A DNA stretch of 13,583 nucleotides from Limnohabitans sp. (lineage in GTDB: Bacteria > Pseudomonadota > Gammaproteobacteria > Burkholderiales > Burkholderiaceae_C). Both the position numbers and the translations under genes were made by a program. Shown piece after piece: positions 6,693-12,892 of this stretch (positions within the stretch are counted from its first letter, which is position 1; every line of letters begins with the position of its first letter). Location of the stretch: contig JAHECM010000091.1 in NCBI GenBank assembly GCA_024641725.1, positions 1-13,583 on the forward strand, written 5' to 3'. The notes under the pieces are model-generated. The model was not told the origin of the DNA and searched no databases. It was given only the letters and a program-made list of their open reading frames with translations.

Positions 6693-7847
6693 ATGAAACT
6701 CAAACTGGTCACCACTTTGGCCGCACTGGCCATCAGCGGCGGTGCTTTGGCCCAACAAGGGGTCAACAAAACCGACATCACCTTGGGCAGCATCCAAGAC
6801 TTGTCGGGCCCGCTGGCGGGCTTTGGCAAACAAGTGCGCATGGGCCTGCTGCTGGCCGTGGACGAGCTCAATGAACAAGGCGGCATTGGCGGGCGCAAGG
6901 TCACGCTCAAAGTCGAGGACTCTGGCTACGACCCCAAGCGCGCCGTGCTGGCCGCGCAAAAACTGGTCAATCAGGACAAGATTTTTGCCATGATCGCCCA
7001 CATTGGCACGGCGCAAAACCTGGCCGCCATGCCCGTGCAGTTTGAGAAAAAAGTGGTGAACTTTTACCCGGTCACCGCCGCCCGCGAAATGTATGAGCCG
7101 CTGCACCCGCTCAAGTACTCGTTTGCCGCCACTTACTTTGACCAAATTCGCTTGGCCTTGCCCGCCTTGGTCAAAGAAAAGAAGCCCACCAAAATCTGCA
7201 CGATCTACCAAGACGACGAATTCGGCCTGGAGGTGATGCGTGGCGCAGAGGCTGCGCTCAAGGGCATGAACATGGACTTCACCGAGAAGACCTCTTACAA
7301 GCGCGGGGCCACCGACTTTTCTTCGCAAGTGGCGCGCATGAAGGCCGCCAACTGTGAGCTGGTGGTGTTGGGCACCATCATCCGAGAGACCGTGGGCACG
7401 ATTGGCGAAGCGCGCAAAACCGGCTTCAACCCGGTGTTTCTCGGCTCGTCTGCGTCCTACACCGATCTGATCCACAAACTCGGCGGCAAAGCCATGGACG
7501 GCCTCTACGCCACCATGACCGCGCAACACCCCTACTTGGACGAGGCCGCGCAGCCGATCCGGTTCTGGGCCAACAAGTACAAAACCAAGTTCAACGAAGA
7601 CCCTACCGTGTTCTCGGCCTACGGTTACACGGCCATGATGCACTTTGCTGCAGGCGCCGCCAAAGCGGGGGCCAACCTCACCTCGGACAGCTTCGTCAAA
7701 GCCATGGACACCATGAGCTTCCCCACCGACATCTTCGGCAGCCCTCCCATGAGCTACTCCGCCACCAAGCGCTTGGGCAACAACACCTCGCGCATGTCGC
7801 AAATCCAAGAGGGCCGCTGGAAAGTGGTTTCTGACTACGCCAAGTGA
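6693..7847 (+). CDS. ABC transporter periplasmic substrate-binding protein (LivK/Peripla_BP_6 type)
   Basis: The 384-residue protein starts with a clear Sec signal peptide, MKLKLVTTLAALAISGGALA, probably cut before QQGVNK. The mature part has the type I periplasmic binding fold typical of Leu/Ile/Val-binding relatives: ITLGSIQDLSGPLAGFGKQV near the start, VDELNEQGGIGGRKV, the YDPKRAVLAAQKLVNQDKIFAMI region, and a C-terminal VFSAYGYTAMM. It would capture the ligand in the periplasm and deliver it to the permeases. Placement as last gene of the operon, 34 bases after the ligase gene and before a strong terminator, completes the importer. The start at 6693 is preferred over 6687 by ribosome-site spacing. 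A TTG-initiated extension into the ligase gene is unlikely. Confidence 0.93.
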   Translation: MKLKLVTTLAALAISGGALAQQGVNKTDITLGSIQDLSGPLAGFGKQVRMGLLLAVDELNEQGGIGGRKVTLKVEDSGYDPKRAVLAAQKLVNQDKIFAMIAHIGTAQNLAAMPVQFEKKVVNFYPVTAAREMYEPLHPLKYSFAATYFDQIRLALPALVKEKKPTKICTIYQDDEFGLEVMRGAEAALKGMNMDFTEKTSYKRGATDFSSQVARMKAANCELVVLGTIIRETVGTIGEARKTGFNPVFLGSSASYTDLIHKLGGKAMDGLYATMTAQHPYLDEAAQPIRFWANKYKTKFNEDPTVFSAYGYTAMMHFAAGAAKAGANLTSDSFVKAMDTMSFPTDIFGSPPMSYSATKRLGNNTSRMSQIQEGRWKVVSDYAK

Positions 7848-7865
7848 GTGGTCACGCCTGACTCC

Positions 7866-7894
7866 AAAAACCGCCAGCGATGGCGGTTTTTTTT
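7866..7894 (+). terminator. Intrinsic terminator of the liv/ligase operon
   Basis: A perfect 6-bp stem CCGCCA/TGGCGG with a GCGA tetraloop (7871-7886) is followed by eight T residues (7887-7894). Five A residues upstream could extend the stem. It lies 19 bases after the binding-protein stop. Confidence 0.92.
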
Positions 7895-7914
7895 CGTCCC
7901 TCTACCCAAATCAA

Positions 7915-7949
7915 ATGGCGCAGATTGCTTACAACCATGGCGCACATTG
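7915..7949 (+). repeat. Direct repeat upstream of the marR promoter
   Basis: ATGGCGCAGATTG (7915-7927) recurs as ATGGCGCACATTG (7937-7949), 12 of 13 bases identical with a 22-bp period, about two helical turns. The second copy abuts the palindrome on the marR -35. This may be a tandem regulator-binding site; no coding role is likely. Confidence 0.5.
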
Positions 7950-7964
7950 GTTGCGCACGCAACC
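7949..7964. promoter_or_regulatory. Perfect palindrome over the marR -35, candidate operator
   Basis: GGTTGCGCACGCAACC has 7-bp perfect arms separated by CA. It covers the proposed -35 hexamer at 7951-7956, where repressor binding would exclude RNA polymerase. MarR proteins usually bind 16-20 bp palindromes in their own promoters, so autorepression is the simplest reading. Confidence 0.6.
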
Positions 7965-7979
7965 AGTTGACTTTATAAT
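7951..7979 (+). promoter_or_regulatory. Predicted promoter of marR
   Basis: A perfect -10 TATAAT (7974-7979) is preceded after 17 bases by TTGCGC (7951-7956), a half-match -35. Transcription would start near 7986, giving a short leader of about 16 bases before the ATG at 8002. Confidence 0.6.
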
Positions 7980-8001
7980 TTTGCAAACTTCAGAGGCCAA
8001 C

Positions 8002-8481
8002 ATGCCACCCCACGCCCAGGCCAAGTCTTCCAAGCCTGCAACGCCTGCCGCTCAGACTCGGCTGGACCGCACGCTGACCTACCGGCTTCACTTGCTGCAC
8101 AAGTTGACCGATGCGCACAGCCAAAGCGCTTACCCCGCGCACACGGGCTTGACTTTGAGCGATGGCCGTTGCTTGGCCACCATCGGCACTTTCGAGCCTT
8201 TGTCGGTGCAAGTGCTGGCCGAAAAGGCCAACCTCAACAAAGGCCAGGCCAGCCGCGCGGCCCAGGCCTTGGTCGAACAAGGCTTGGTGCGCAAGCAAGA
8301 CCACCCCGAAGACGGGCGCGGCGTGCTGCTGCAGCTCACAGCCAAGGGCCGCCAGGCTTTTGACCGCACCATGGCCATGATCGGTCAGCGCAACGAGGAC
8401 ATCTTTGGCTGCCTCAACGCCAAAGAAAAAACCACACTGAGCGCTTTGTTTGACCGCTTGATCCAGCACGCTCGCCCTTGA
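8002..8481 (+). CDS. MarR-family transcriptional regulator
   Basis: The 159-residue product is of normal MarR length. A winged helix-turn-helix spans about residues 50-118: LTLSDGRCLATIG, the recognition region LAEKANLNKGQASRAAQALVEQGLV and the wing DHPEDGRGVLLQLTAKG. A roughly 20-residue proline/alanine-rich leader precedes it. The ATG at 8002 has AGAGG at 7992-7996 as ribosome-binding site and lies just after a TATAAT promoter. The in-frame ATG at 7915 would place that promoter inside the gene and is not favoured. The FAD-monooxygenase gene follows 56 bases downstream on the same strand, so the regulator probably controls it, perhaps in response to an aromatic compound. The ligand is unknown. 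Confidence 0.9.
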   Translation: MPPHAQAKSSKPATPAAQTRLDRTLTYRLHLLHKLTDAHSQSAYPAHTGLTLSDGRCLATIGTFEPLSVQVLAEKANLNKGQASRAAQALVEQGLVRKQDHPEDGRGVLLQLTAKGRQAFDRTMAMIGQRNEDIFGCLNAKEKTTLSALFDRLIQHARP

Positions 8482-8521
8482 GTCTTACTTGACCCATCCT
8501 TGACCGTTCCTTGACCCGCCC
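8478..8521 (+). repeat. Four 11-bp TTGA(C)-headed tandem units
   Basis: TTGAGTCTTAC (8478), TTGACCCATCC (8489), TTGACCGTTCC (8500) and TTGACCCGCCC (8511) follow each other without gaps. The first unit includes the marR stop codon. The last three share TTGACC and end in CC. The 11-bp period is about one helical turn, so the array could be a regulator-binding site between marR and the monooxygenase gene, or a slippage product. Confidence 0.5.
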
Positions 8522-8537
8522 CCACAAGCACCGCCCC

Positions 8538-10229
8538 ATGCACAGCCCCAGCACCCAAGCCCGCCCGTCCATTTATTACCGCTACGAGGTGTTCCAGCCC
8601 TGGCTGGCCTCGGCCCACCCGAAGCAGGACAGAAAGCAAGTCGTGATCGTCGGCGCTGGCCCAGCCGGCATGGTGACGGCACTGGAGCTTGCACGCCACG
8701 GCGTGGCCAGCGTGGTGCTGTCGGCCGAGCTGCAGCTGTCGCAAGGCAGCAGAGCGATTTGCTTCACGCGCCGTTCAATGGAGATCTTGCAGCAAGTGGG
8801 GGTGGCCGAGCGCATGACCGAAACTGGCCTGCCCTGGCGCATTGGCAACTCGTATTACCGGGGCCAACGCGTGTTCCGCATGGAAGCGCCGCACGACACG
8901 GATGACCGCTTTTTCCCCATCATCAACGTGCAGCAGCAGTTTTTAGAGGAGTACCTGCACGACGCCTGCAAGGCCAACTCTCTGATCGATTTTCGCTGGG
9001 GCAATCAGCTCGACAAAGTCGCGCAGCAGGACGGCTACGCCGTGCTGACCGTGGACACCCCCGAAGGCCCTTACACCTTGGAGAGCGACTGGGTGGTGGC
9101 CGCCGATGGCGGGCGCTCGGGCATCCGCAGCGCCATGAAGCTGCCAATGGAAGGCGCGTCTTATGAAGGCTTTTTCGTGATCGCTGACATCCGCATCGAC
9201 CTGCCATTACCGACCGAGCGCTTGGCCTTTTTTGACCCCGAATGGAACCCCGGCAACACCATCTTGATGCACCGCGAACCCCACGGCATATGGCGCGTGG
9301 ACTACCAACTGCCCCCGGGCGAAACCCCCGAAGAGGCGCTGCGCCCCGAGTCGCTCAAAGCGCGCATTGACGCCCACCTGGCCATGATCGGCCACGCGGG
9401 CTTGCCCTGGCAAATGGACTGGTCCTCGGTCTATTCGGCCCGCACGCTGACACTGCCCGAGTTTGTGCACGGCCGCGTGATCTTTACGGGCGACGCGGCG
9501 CACCTGCTGCCCATCTTTGGGGTGCGCGGGGCCAACACAGCGTTTCAAGACGCTCAGTCGCTGGGCTGGCACTTGGCCTTTGTGGTCATGGGGCTGGCTG
9601 GCCCGGCCCTGCTGGCCAACCACAGCACAGAGCGCGTGGGCGCGGCCCGCGAGATCATCACCGAAGCGGGCAAGAGCACGCGCTTCATGGCGCCGCCCAG
9701 CCGAGGCTTTCGGCTGCTGCGCGATGCGGTGTTGTCACTTTCGCTCACGCAAGACTTTGTGCGACCGCTCTACCACTGGCGCACCTCGCGCCCCCACGAG
9801 TACACCCATTCGCCGCTCAACTGTGCGGCCGATGACAACGCCCTGTTCAAGGGCGGCCCGGCGCACGGTGCCCCCCCGCAAAACGTGCAATTGGGCGAGA
9901 ACGATTTTCTACTCGACCATCTGGGCGGTGGCTTTGACCTGCTGTACTTCACCGACGCGCCGGCGCTGCCGCCTGCGCTGCACAGCGCGATTGAGGCGGC
10001 ACGGCAAAACGGTGTGCCCTTGAAGGTGACCGCTGTCGGCCCGGCGCAAGCCGTGGCCGGAGCGGACCACACCCTGCCCGACAGCCGTGGCCACCTGCGC
10101 CAACGCTACGGGGTGACCGCCCCCGGCGCGGCCTATTTGCTGCGCCCCGACCAACACATCTGCGCCCGCTGGCTCAGCTTGGACGCTGCACAGCTGCAAG
10201 CCGCCCTGAGCAGCGCACTGCCGCAATAA
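8538..10229 (+). CDS. FAD-dependent aromatic-type monooxygenase (FAD_binding_3 family)
   Basis: The 563-residue flavoprotein has the class A hydroxylase motifs in order: the dinucleotide-binding GAGPAGM (39-45), the DG motif WVVAADGGRSGIR (185-197) and the FAD-ribityl GD motif FTGDAAHLLPIFGVRGANTA (316-335). The C-terminal part from about 400 fits the thioredoxin-like domain common in phenol hydroxylase/MhpA-like enzymes. Such enzymes use NAD(P)H and oxygen to hydroxylate an aromatic ring. It lies between marR and a DUF2783 gene. The ATG at 8538 is chosen as the first in frame; an upstream TTG at 8511 would add 9 residues. No Shine-Dalgarno sequence precedes it, only a C-rich stretch. About 30 residues precede the FAD fold. 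The substrate is unknown. Confidence 0.9.
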   Translation: MHSPSTQARPSIYYRYEVFQPWLASAHPKQDRKQVVIVGAGPAGMVTALELARHGVASVVLSAELQLSQGSRAICFTRRSMEILQQVGVAERMTETGLPWRIGNSYYRGQRVFRMEAPHDTDDRFFPIINVQQQFLEEYLHDACKANSLIDFRWGNQLDKVAQQDGYAVLTVDTPEGPYTLESDWVVAADGGRSGIRSAMKLPMEGASYEGFFVIADIRIDLPLPTERLAFFDPEWNPGNTILMHREPHGIWRVDYQLPPGETPEEALRPESLKARIDAHLAMIGHAGLPWQMDWSSVYSARTLTLPEFVHGRVIFTGDAAHLLPIFGVRGANTAFQDAQSLGWHLAFVVMGLAGPALLANHSTERVGAAREIITEAGKSTRFMAPPSRGFRLLRDAVLSLSLTQDFVRPLYHWRTSRPHEYTHSPLNCAADDNALFKGGPAHGAPPQNVQLGENDFLLDHLGGGFDLLYFTDAPALPPALHSAIEAARQNGVPLKVTAVGPAQAVAGADHTLPDSRGHLRQRYGVTAPGAAYLLRPDQHICARWLSLDAAQLQAALSSALPQ

Positions 10230-10239
10230 GGAACGCACC

Positions 10240-10428
10240 ATGTCCACACAAGCACTCACCATCGACGGGCTGGAGGTCGTGTACGACGCACTGGCCAGCG
10301 CGATTGACCAAGCCGGCCCGGGCAAGGTCGAGCTGTTCTTGGTCAAACTCGCTTTGCTCCAAGCGCAAGCCCTGGGTGACGAACAGGCATTCAAGCAACA
10401 GGTCAACGCGGCCTTGCAAGACCTTTAA
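10240..10428 (+). CDS. Small DUF2783-type protein
   Basis: This is a 62-residue acidic, probably all-helical protein (MSTQALTIDGLEVVYDALAS...VNAALQDL). The layout, with a short LxxVYDALASAIDQAGP segment followed by LFLVKLALLQAQ and a final helix, matches the DUF2783 family, small proteins of unknown function regularly encoded beside FAD-dependent monooxygenases. AAGGAA at 10228-10233 is well placed before the ATG, 10 bases after the monooxygenase stop, so the two are surely co-transcribed. A role as partner or stabiliser of the flavoenzyme is plausible but is inference. No terminator was found in the 22 bases before the convergent patatin gene. Confidence 0.8.
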   Translation: MSTQALTIDGLEVVYDALASAIDQAGPGKVELFLVKLALLQAQALGDEQAFKQQVNAALQDL

Positions 10429-10450
10429 CGCCAAGCCACGTCGGATCTCC

Positions 10451-11350
10451 CTATCGGTGATTCACAGCCACACCGGCAGCCGCCAGCGCGGCTTGAAGTG
10501 CTGGCAACAAGCGCTTGACCTCTGCCTCGCCAGATCGCCTGGCGTGTTCAAAAAAAGCGGGGGTGGGCAGCGTTGCAAATCCAAGGTCAGGGTGAATCAC
10601 AAAGTCAGCTTGCAGCAATTCAGGGTCAATGCGAGCGCGGCGCCTGGCTTCACGCTCCAGGCGCGATGCGGACGTGTCTGCAGGCGCCGTACCAGGCACT
10701 GCGGTCACATCCACAGCAATCACAAATACCGCACCCGCTTGTCGTGCAGCGCGAACCGCAACGGGCAGCGACTCATCACCGTCTTCGTATTCAACCCCGT
10801 TGATGCCCACGGGCGAGATGATTTGACTCACCGCGCTGGAGGCCCTCACGGCCACACCCGCGTTGCCCGACTGAAAAAAAACGGGCTGCTTGTCGTGCAG
10901 GCGTGTGGCTGCGGCAATGAACTTTTTGGGCAAGTTTTCGATGCGCGGATTTCCCAGTCGGTCGTTGACAAAGTCCTGCAGCCTTTGGCCATGGATCCAT
11001 CCTCGATCGGCAAAGATCGAAAAATCAAAGACAGTCAAGGGGCCGCCTTGCTTGGACAGCTCGTCGATTTGCGACGCGGAGTAGCCACTCGCCCAAAAGG
11101 CAGCGATCAAAGAACCCACACTCGAGCCCACCAGCAAGTCGTATTCGATGCCTGATTGCGCAAGGACGTTCATGACGCCAATGTGCGCATAGCCCCGTGG
11201 TCCACCACTGCCCAAAACCAAAGCGATTTTCGGTCTGGGATTCATGGGGGGCACAGCGGCCAGTGCTTGGGGGCTGTCTTCTTGGGTGTAGTTGAAGCTG
11301 GTGCAAGCACCCAGCTGCAAGAGCGCCAGCAGCATGACGGCCATTTTCAT
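10451..11350 (-). CDS. Patatin-like phospholipase, probable lipoprotein
   Basis: From the ATG at 11350 the product has 299 residues. It opens with a short lipoprotein signal, MKMAVMLLALLQLGACTS, with lipobox LGAC and lipidated Cys16. The patatin fold follows: oxyanion motif GSGGPRGYAHIG (47-58), nucleophile elbow GSSVG with Ser77 (75-79), and the catalytic aspartate in YEDGDESLPVAV (D190). The family hydrolyses acyl esters of phospholipids or other lipids; here it would act at the periplasmic face of a membrane. The start at 11350 is preferred because AGGGGGG lies 5 bases upstream. ATGs at 11365 and 11380 are possible; the latter overlaps the TetR gene. The stop of TetR is 19 bases upstream, so the gene is third in an SDR-tetR-patatin run. 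The loop after DG looks shorter than usual. Confidence 0.88.
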   Translation of the reverse strand: MKMAVMLLALLQLGACTSFNYTQEDSPQALAAVPPMNPRPKIALVLGSGGPRGYAHIGVMNVLAQSGIEYDLLVGSSVGSLIAAFWASGYSASQIDELSKQGGPLTVFDFSIFADRGWIHGQRLQDFVNDRLGNPRIENLPKKFIAAATRLHDKQPVFFQSGNAGVAVRASSAVSQIISPVGINGVEYEDGDESLPVAVRAARQAGAVFVIAVDVTAVPGTAPADTSASRLEREARRRARIDPELLQADFVIHPDLGFATLPTPAFFEHARRSGEAEVKRLLPALQAALAAAGVAVNHR

Positions 11351-11369
11351 CGTTGCCCCCCTCATGTGC

Positions 11370-11999
11370 TTAAGCCCCATGGCCCAAGAAATCTTGAGAA
11401 TTGCTTGACGCCAATGCGGTCTGGATCATGTGCATCATGAAATTTTTTGACTGGGCTTGAACGCCTTTGGACAGCACCAAGTGCTGCATGACATTGGACT
11501 GCTCTATGGTCGCCATGCCATGCAAGGCCGACCAGATGAACATGGCTTCAAGTTCTGCTTGCTTTTTGGCATGCTTGGCCTTGCCGTGCTTTTTCAGCAG
11601 CTGTTGCCTCAGCACATCAAAGGCATGCACAGCGTGTTGCACGAGCTCAGGGTGCGCTGCTGGTTCAGGCCAGGGTGTTCCAAACATGAGGCGATACTCC
11701 AATGGCTTTTGTGCGGCGTAGGCCATGTATGCCTCACCCATGCCACGCAGTTCATCCTCAGAGGCGGCACTGGCGCTTTGATCCAGATACCCCGCAAAGT
11801 CTTCAAAGCAACGGCGCATGATTTCGGCCAACAAGTGGTCCCGACTGGGAAAGTGCCTGTAGGGTGCTTGGTGCGATATGTCCAACCTTCTGGCCACATC
11901 CCGCAGGCTCAAGCCCTCAACGCCTTGCTCAGCAATCACCTCTCTGGCGGCTTGAATGCACGCCTCTTTCAGTTCCAGTTCATTGATGGTTTTGGCCAT
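11370..11999 (-). CDS. TetR-family transcriptional regulator (WHG-type C-terminal domain)
   Basis: From the ATG at 11999 the product has 209 residues. The N-terminal TetR DNA-binding domain has its helix-turn-helix at about SLRDVARRLDISHQAPYRHF (31-50). The C-terminal domain contains YMAYAAQKPLEYRLMFG, typical of the WHG ligand-binding domain (TetR_C of PF13305 type). The upstream in-frame extension to 12284 runs inside the dehydrogenase gene and is not credible. The ATG lies 14 bases after the dehydrogenase stop with a weak AGAAAG site, so co-transcription is likely. It is the obvious candidate to bind the two palindromes at 12833-12878 and repress both its own operon and the divergent membrane-protein gene. 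The ligand is unknown. Confidence 0.9.
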   Translation of the reverse strand: MAKTINELELKEACIQAAREVIAEQGVEGLSLRDVARRLDISHQAPYRHFPSRDHLLAEIMRRCFEDFAGYLDQSASAASEDELRGMGEAYMAYAAQKPLEYRLMFGTPWPEPAAHPELVQHAVHAFDVLRQQLLKKHGKAKHAKKQAELEAMFIWSALHGMATIEQSNVMQHLVLSKGVQAQSKNFMMHMIQTALASSNSQDFLGHGA

Positions 12000-12013
12000 G
12001 TGGGCTTTCTGTA

Positions 12014-12826
12014 TCAAGGGCTCAAGTGCCGGGTCATTGACCCCATGATGGCCCCCATGATTTTGATTCTCAACGCACGCGGCGCCGTGGACAATGCCAG
12101 ACTCATGCACTTGGCCAACCCACCGGGGTGAACCATTTTTTTCTGGCCCAGCGCCTGCAATGCTTGCTTTGCCACCACCTCTGGGGTGGCCGCTTTGCCA
12201 AGTTGCATTTTTGAACGCTTGGCAAACCCTGTGTTCACTGGGCCTGGGGCCACAATCAACAAGTCCAGTCCACTGCCCCGCCATTCTTGCTGCAAGCCTT
12301 CACCCAAGGTCTGCACATATGCTTTGGTCGCAGCATAGTGGGCCGATCTGGCCACGCCCTGCGTCGCCACAATCGAGCTCAGCAAAATCACGGCGCCCGT
12401 CCCTTTCATTTTGAATTTGCGCGCGAAATGGTGCACCAGCTTGGTCACTGCGGTGCAGTTGACGTTGAGCATATTCACTTCGGTCTCCAGGTCAACATCC
12501 AGGAAATCTCCCGCAGAGCCAAATCCCGCATTGCACACCAGCAAGCCGAGCTCGAGATTTTCTGTCAGCTCAAGCACCCGCTCAACGCCGTCTGCACTTG
12601 AAAGATCGGCTTGAATCACAGGACACAAGATTTTGTATTTGGCCTCCAACGACAGCGCCAGCGCATTCAAGCGGTCTAGCCGACGCGCCACCAGCACAAC
12701 GTTCATGCCCGACTTGGCCAATTCCTCGGCAAAGCACTGGCCAATGCCCTCTGACGCGCCCGTCACCAAGGCGTAACTGCCATAGCGTTGAGGCAAATGG
12801 CTGAAGAGATTTTTTTGCATAAACAT
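12014..12826 (-). CDS. Short-chain dehydrogenase/reductase (SDR) family protein
   Basis: The 270-residue product is a classical NAD(P)H-dependent oxidoreductase. It has the cofactor-binding TGASEGIG (22-29), VLVARR (44-49, a basic end suggesting NADPH), NAG (99-101), the catalytic asparagine region NVNCTA (121-126), LLSS (148-151) and YAATK (164-168), then APGPVNTG. It resembles the DltE/17-beta-hydroxysteroid dehydrogenase-like group acting on lipid, steroid or long-chain substrates; the exact substrate is unknown. It is the first gene of the minus-strand run with tetR and the patatin lipoprotein. The start is ATG at 12826; a second in-frame ATG at 12820 is possible, and neither has a clear Shine-Dalgarno site. 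It is transcribed from a promoter in the 66-bp divergent spacer. Confidence 0.92.
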   Translation of the reverse strand: MFMQKNLFSHLPQRYGSYALVTGASEGIGQCFAEELAKSGMNVVLVARRLDRLNALALSLEAKYKILCPVIQADLSSADGVERVLELTENLELGLLVCNAGFGSAGDFLDVDLETEVNMLNVNCTAVTKLVHHFARKFKMKGTGAVILLSSIVATQGVARSAHYAATKAYVQTLGEGLQQEWRGSGLDLLIVAPGPVNTGFAKRSKMQLGKAATPEVVAKQALQALGQKKMVHPGGLAKCMSLALSTAPRALRIKIMGAIMGSMTRHLSP

Positions 12827-12832
12827 CTTTTT

Positions 12833-12847
12833 GTTGACAGTGTCTAC
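12833..12847. promoter_or_regulatory. Palindromic operator site 1 in the divergent spacer
   Basis: GTTGACAGTGTCTAC has 7-bp arms around a central G at 12840 with one mismatched pair. It includes TTGACA, the -35 of the plus-strand promoter, and overlaps the predicted start of the minus-strand transcript. The centre is 31 bp from that of site 2. Confidence 0.65.
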
Positions 12848-12862
12848 ATGTTAAATGAAAAT
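12834..12862 (+). promoter_or_regulatory. Predicted promoter of the membrane-protein gene
   Basis: A perfect -35 TTGACA (12834-12839) is followed after 17 bases by GAAAAT (12857-12862), four of six matches to consensus. It overlaps the opposing promoter almost completely. Transcription would start near 12869, inside operator site 2. Confidence 0.45.
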
Positions 12863-12877
12863 AGGTGACAGTGTCAA
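12850..12877 (-). promoter_or_regulatory. Predicted promoter of the SDR-tetR-patatin run
   Basis: On the minus strand a perfect -35 TTGACA (12877-12872) is followed after 16 bases by TTTAAC (12855-12850); an alternative -10 is TAACAT after 18 bases. Transcription would start near 12842, about 16 bases before the SDR ATG. Confidence 0.5.
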
Positions 12878-12878
12878 C
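12864..12878. promoter_or_regulatory. Palindromic operator site 2 in the divergent spacer
   Basis: GGTGACAGTGTCAAC contains a perfect TGACA-G-TGTCA palindrome (12866-12876). Its complement carries TTGACA, the -35 of the minus-strand promoter, and it overlaps the predicted start of the plus-strand transcript. It shares the GACAGTGTC core with site 1. Confidence 0.65.
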
Positions 12879-12892
12879 ATACAAGGTTTTCC

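Noticed and set aside
6597..7808. Long minus-strand open frame (403 codons) opposite the binding-protein gene
   Set aside because: It is the antisense shadow of a GC-rich gene; the plus strand has a signal peptide, ribosome-binding site, family motifs and a following terminator.
7915..8001. N-terminal extension of MarR from the ATG at 7915
   Set aside because: It would put the TATAAT promoter, the palindrome and the direct repeat inside coding sequence and lacks a ribosome-binding site; the ATG at 8002 fits the family.
10411..10424. Near-palindrome GGCCTTGCAAGACC at the end of the DUF2783 gene as a possible terminator
   Set aside because: The arms meet with no loop, one pair mismatches, and no T-run follows on either strand.
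12000..12284. N-terminal extension of the second TetR to 12284
   Set aside because: The extension lies inside the 3' part of the dehydrogenase gene, and the HTH domain starts normally from the ATG at 11999.
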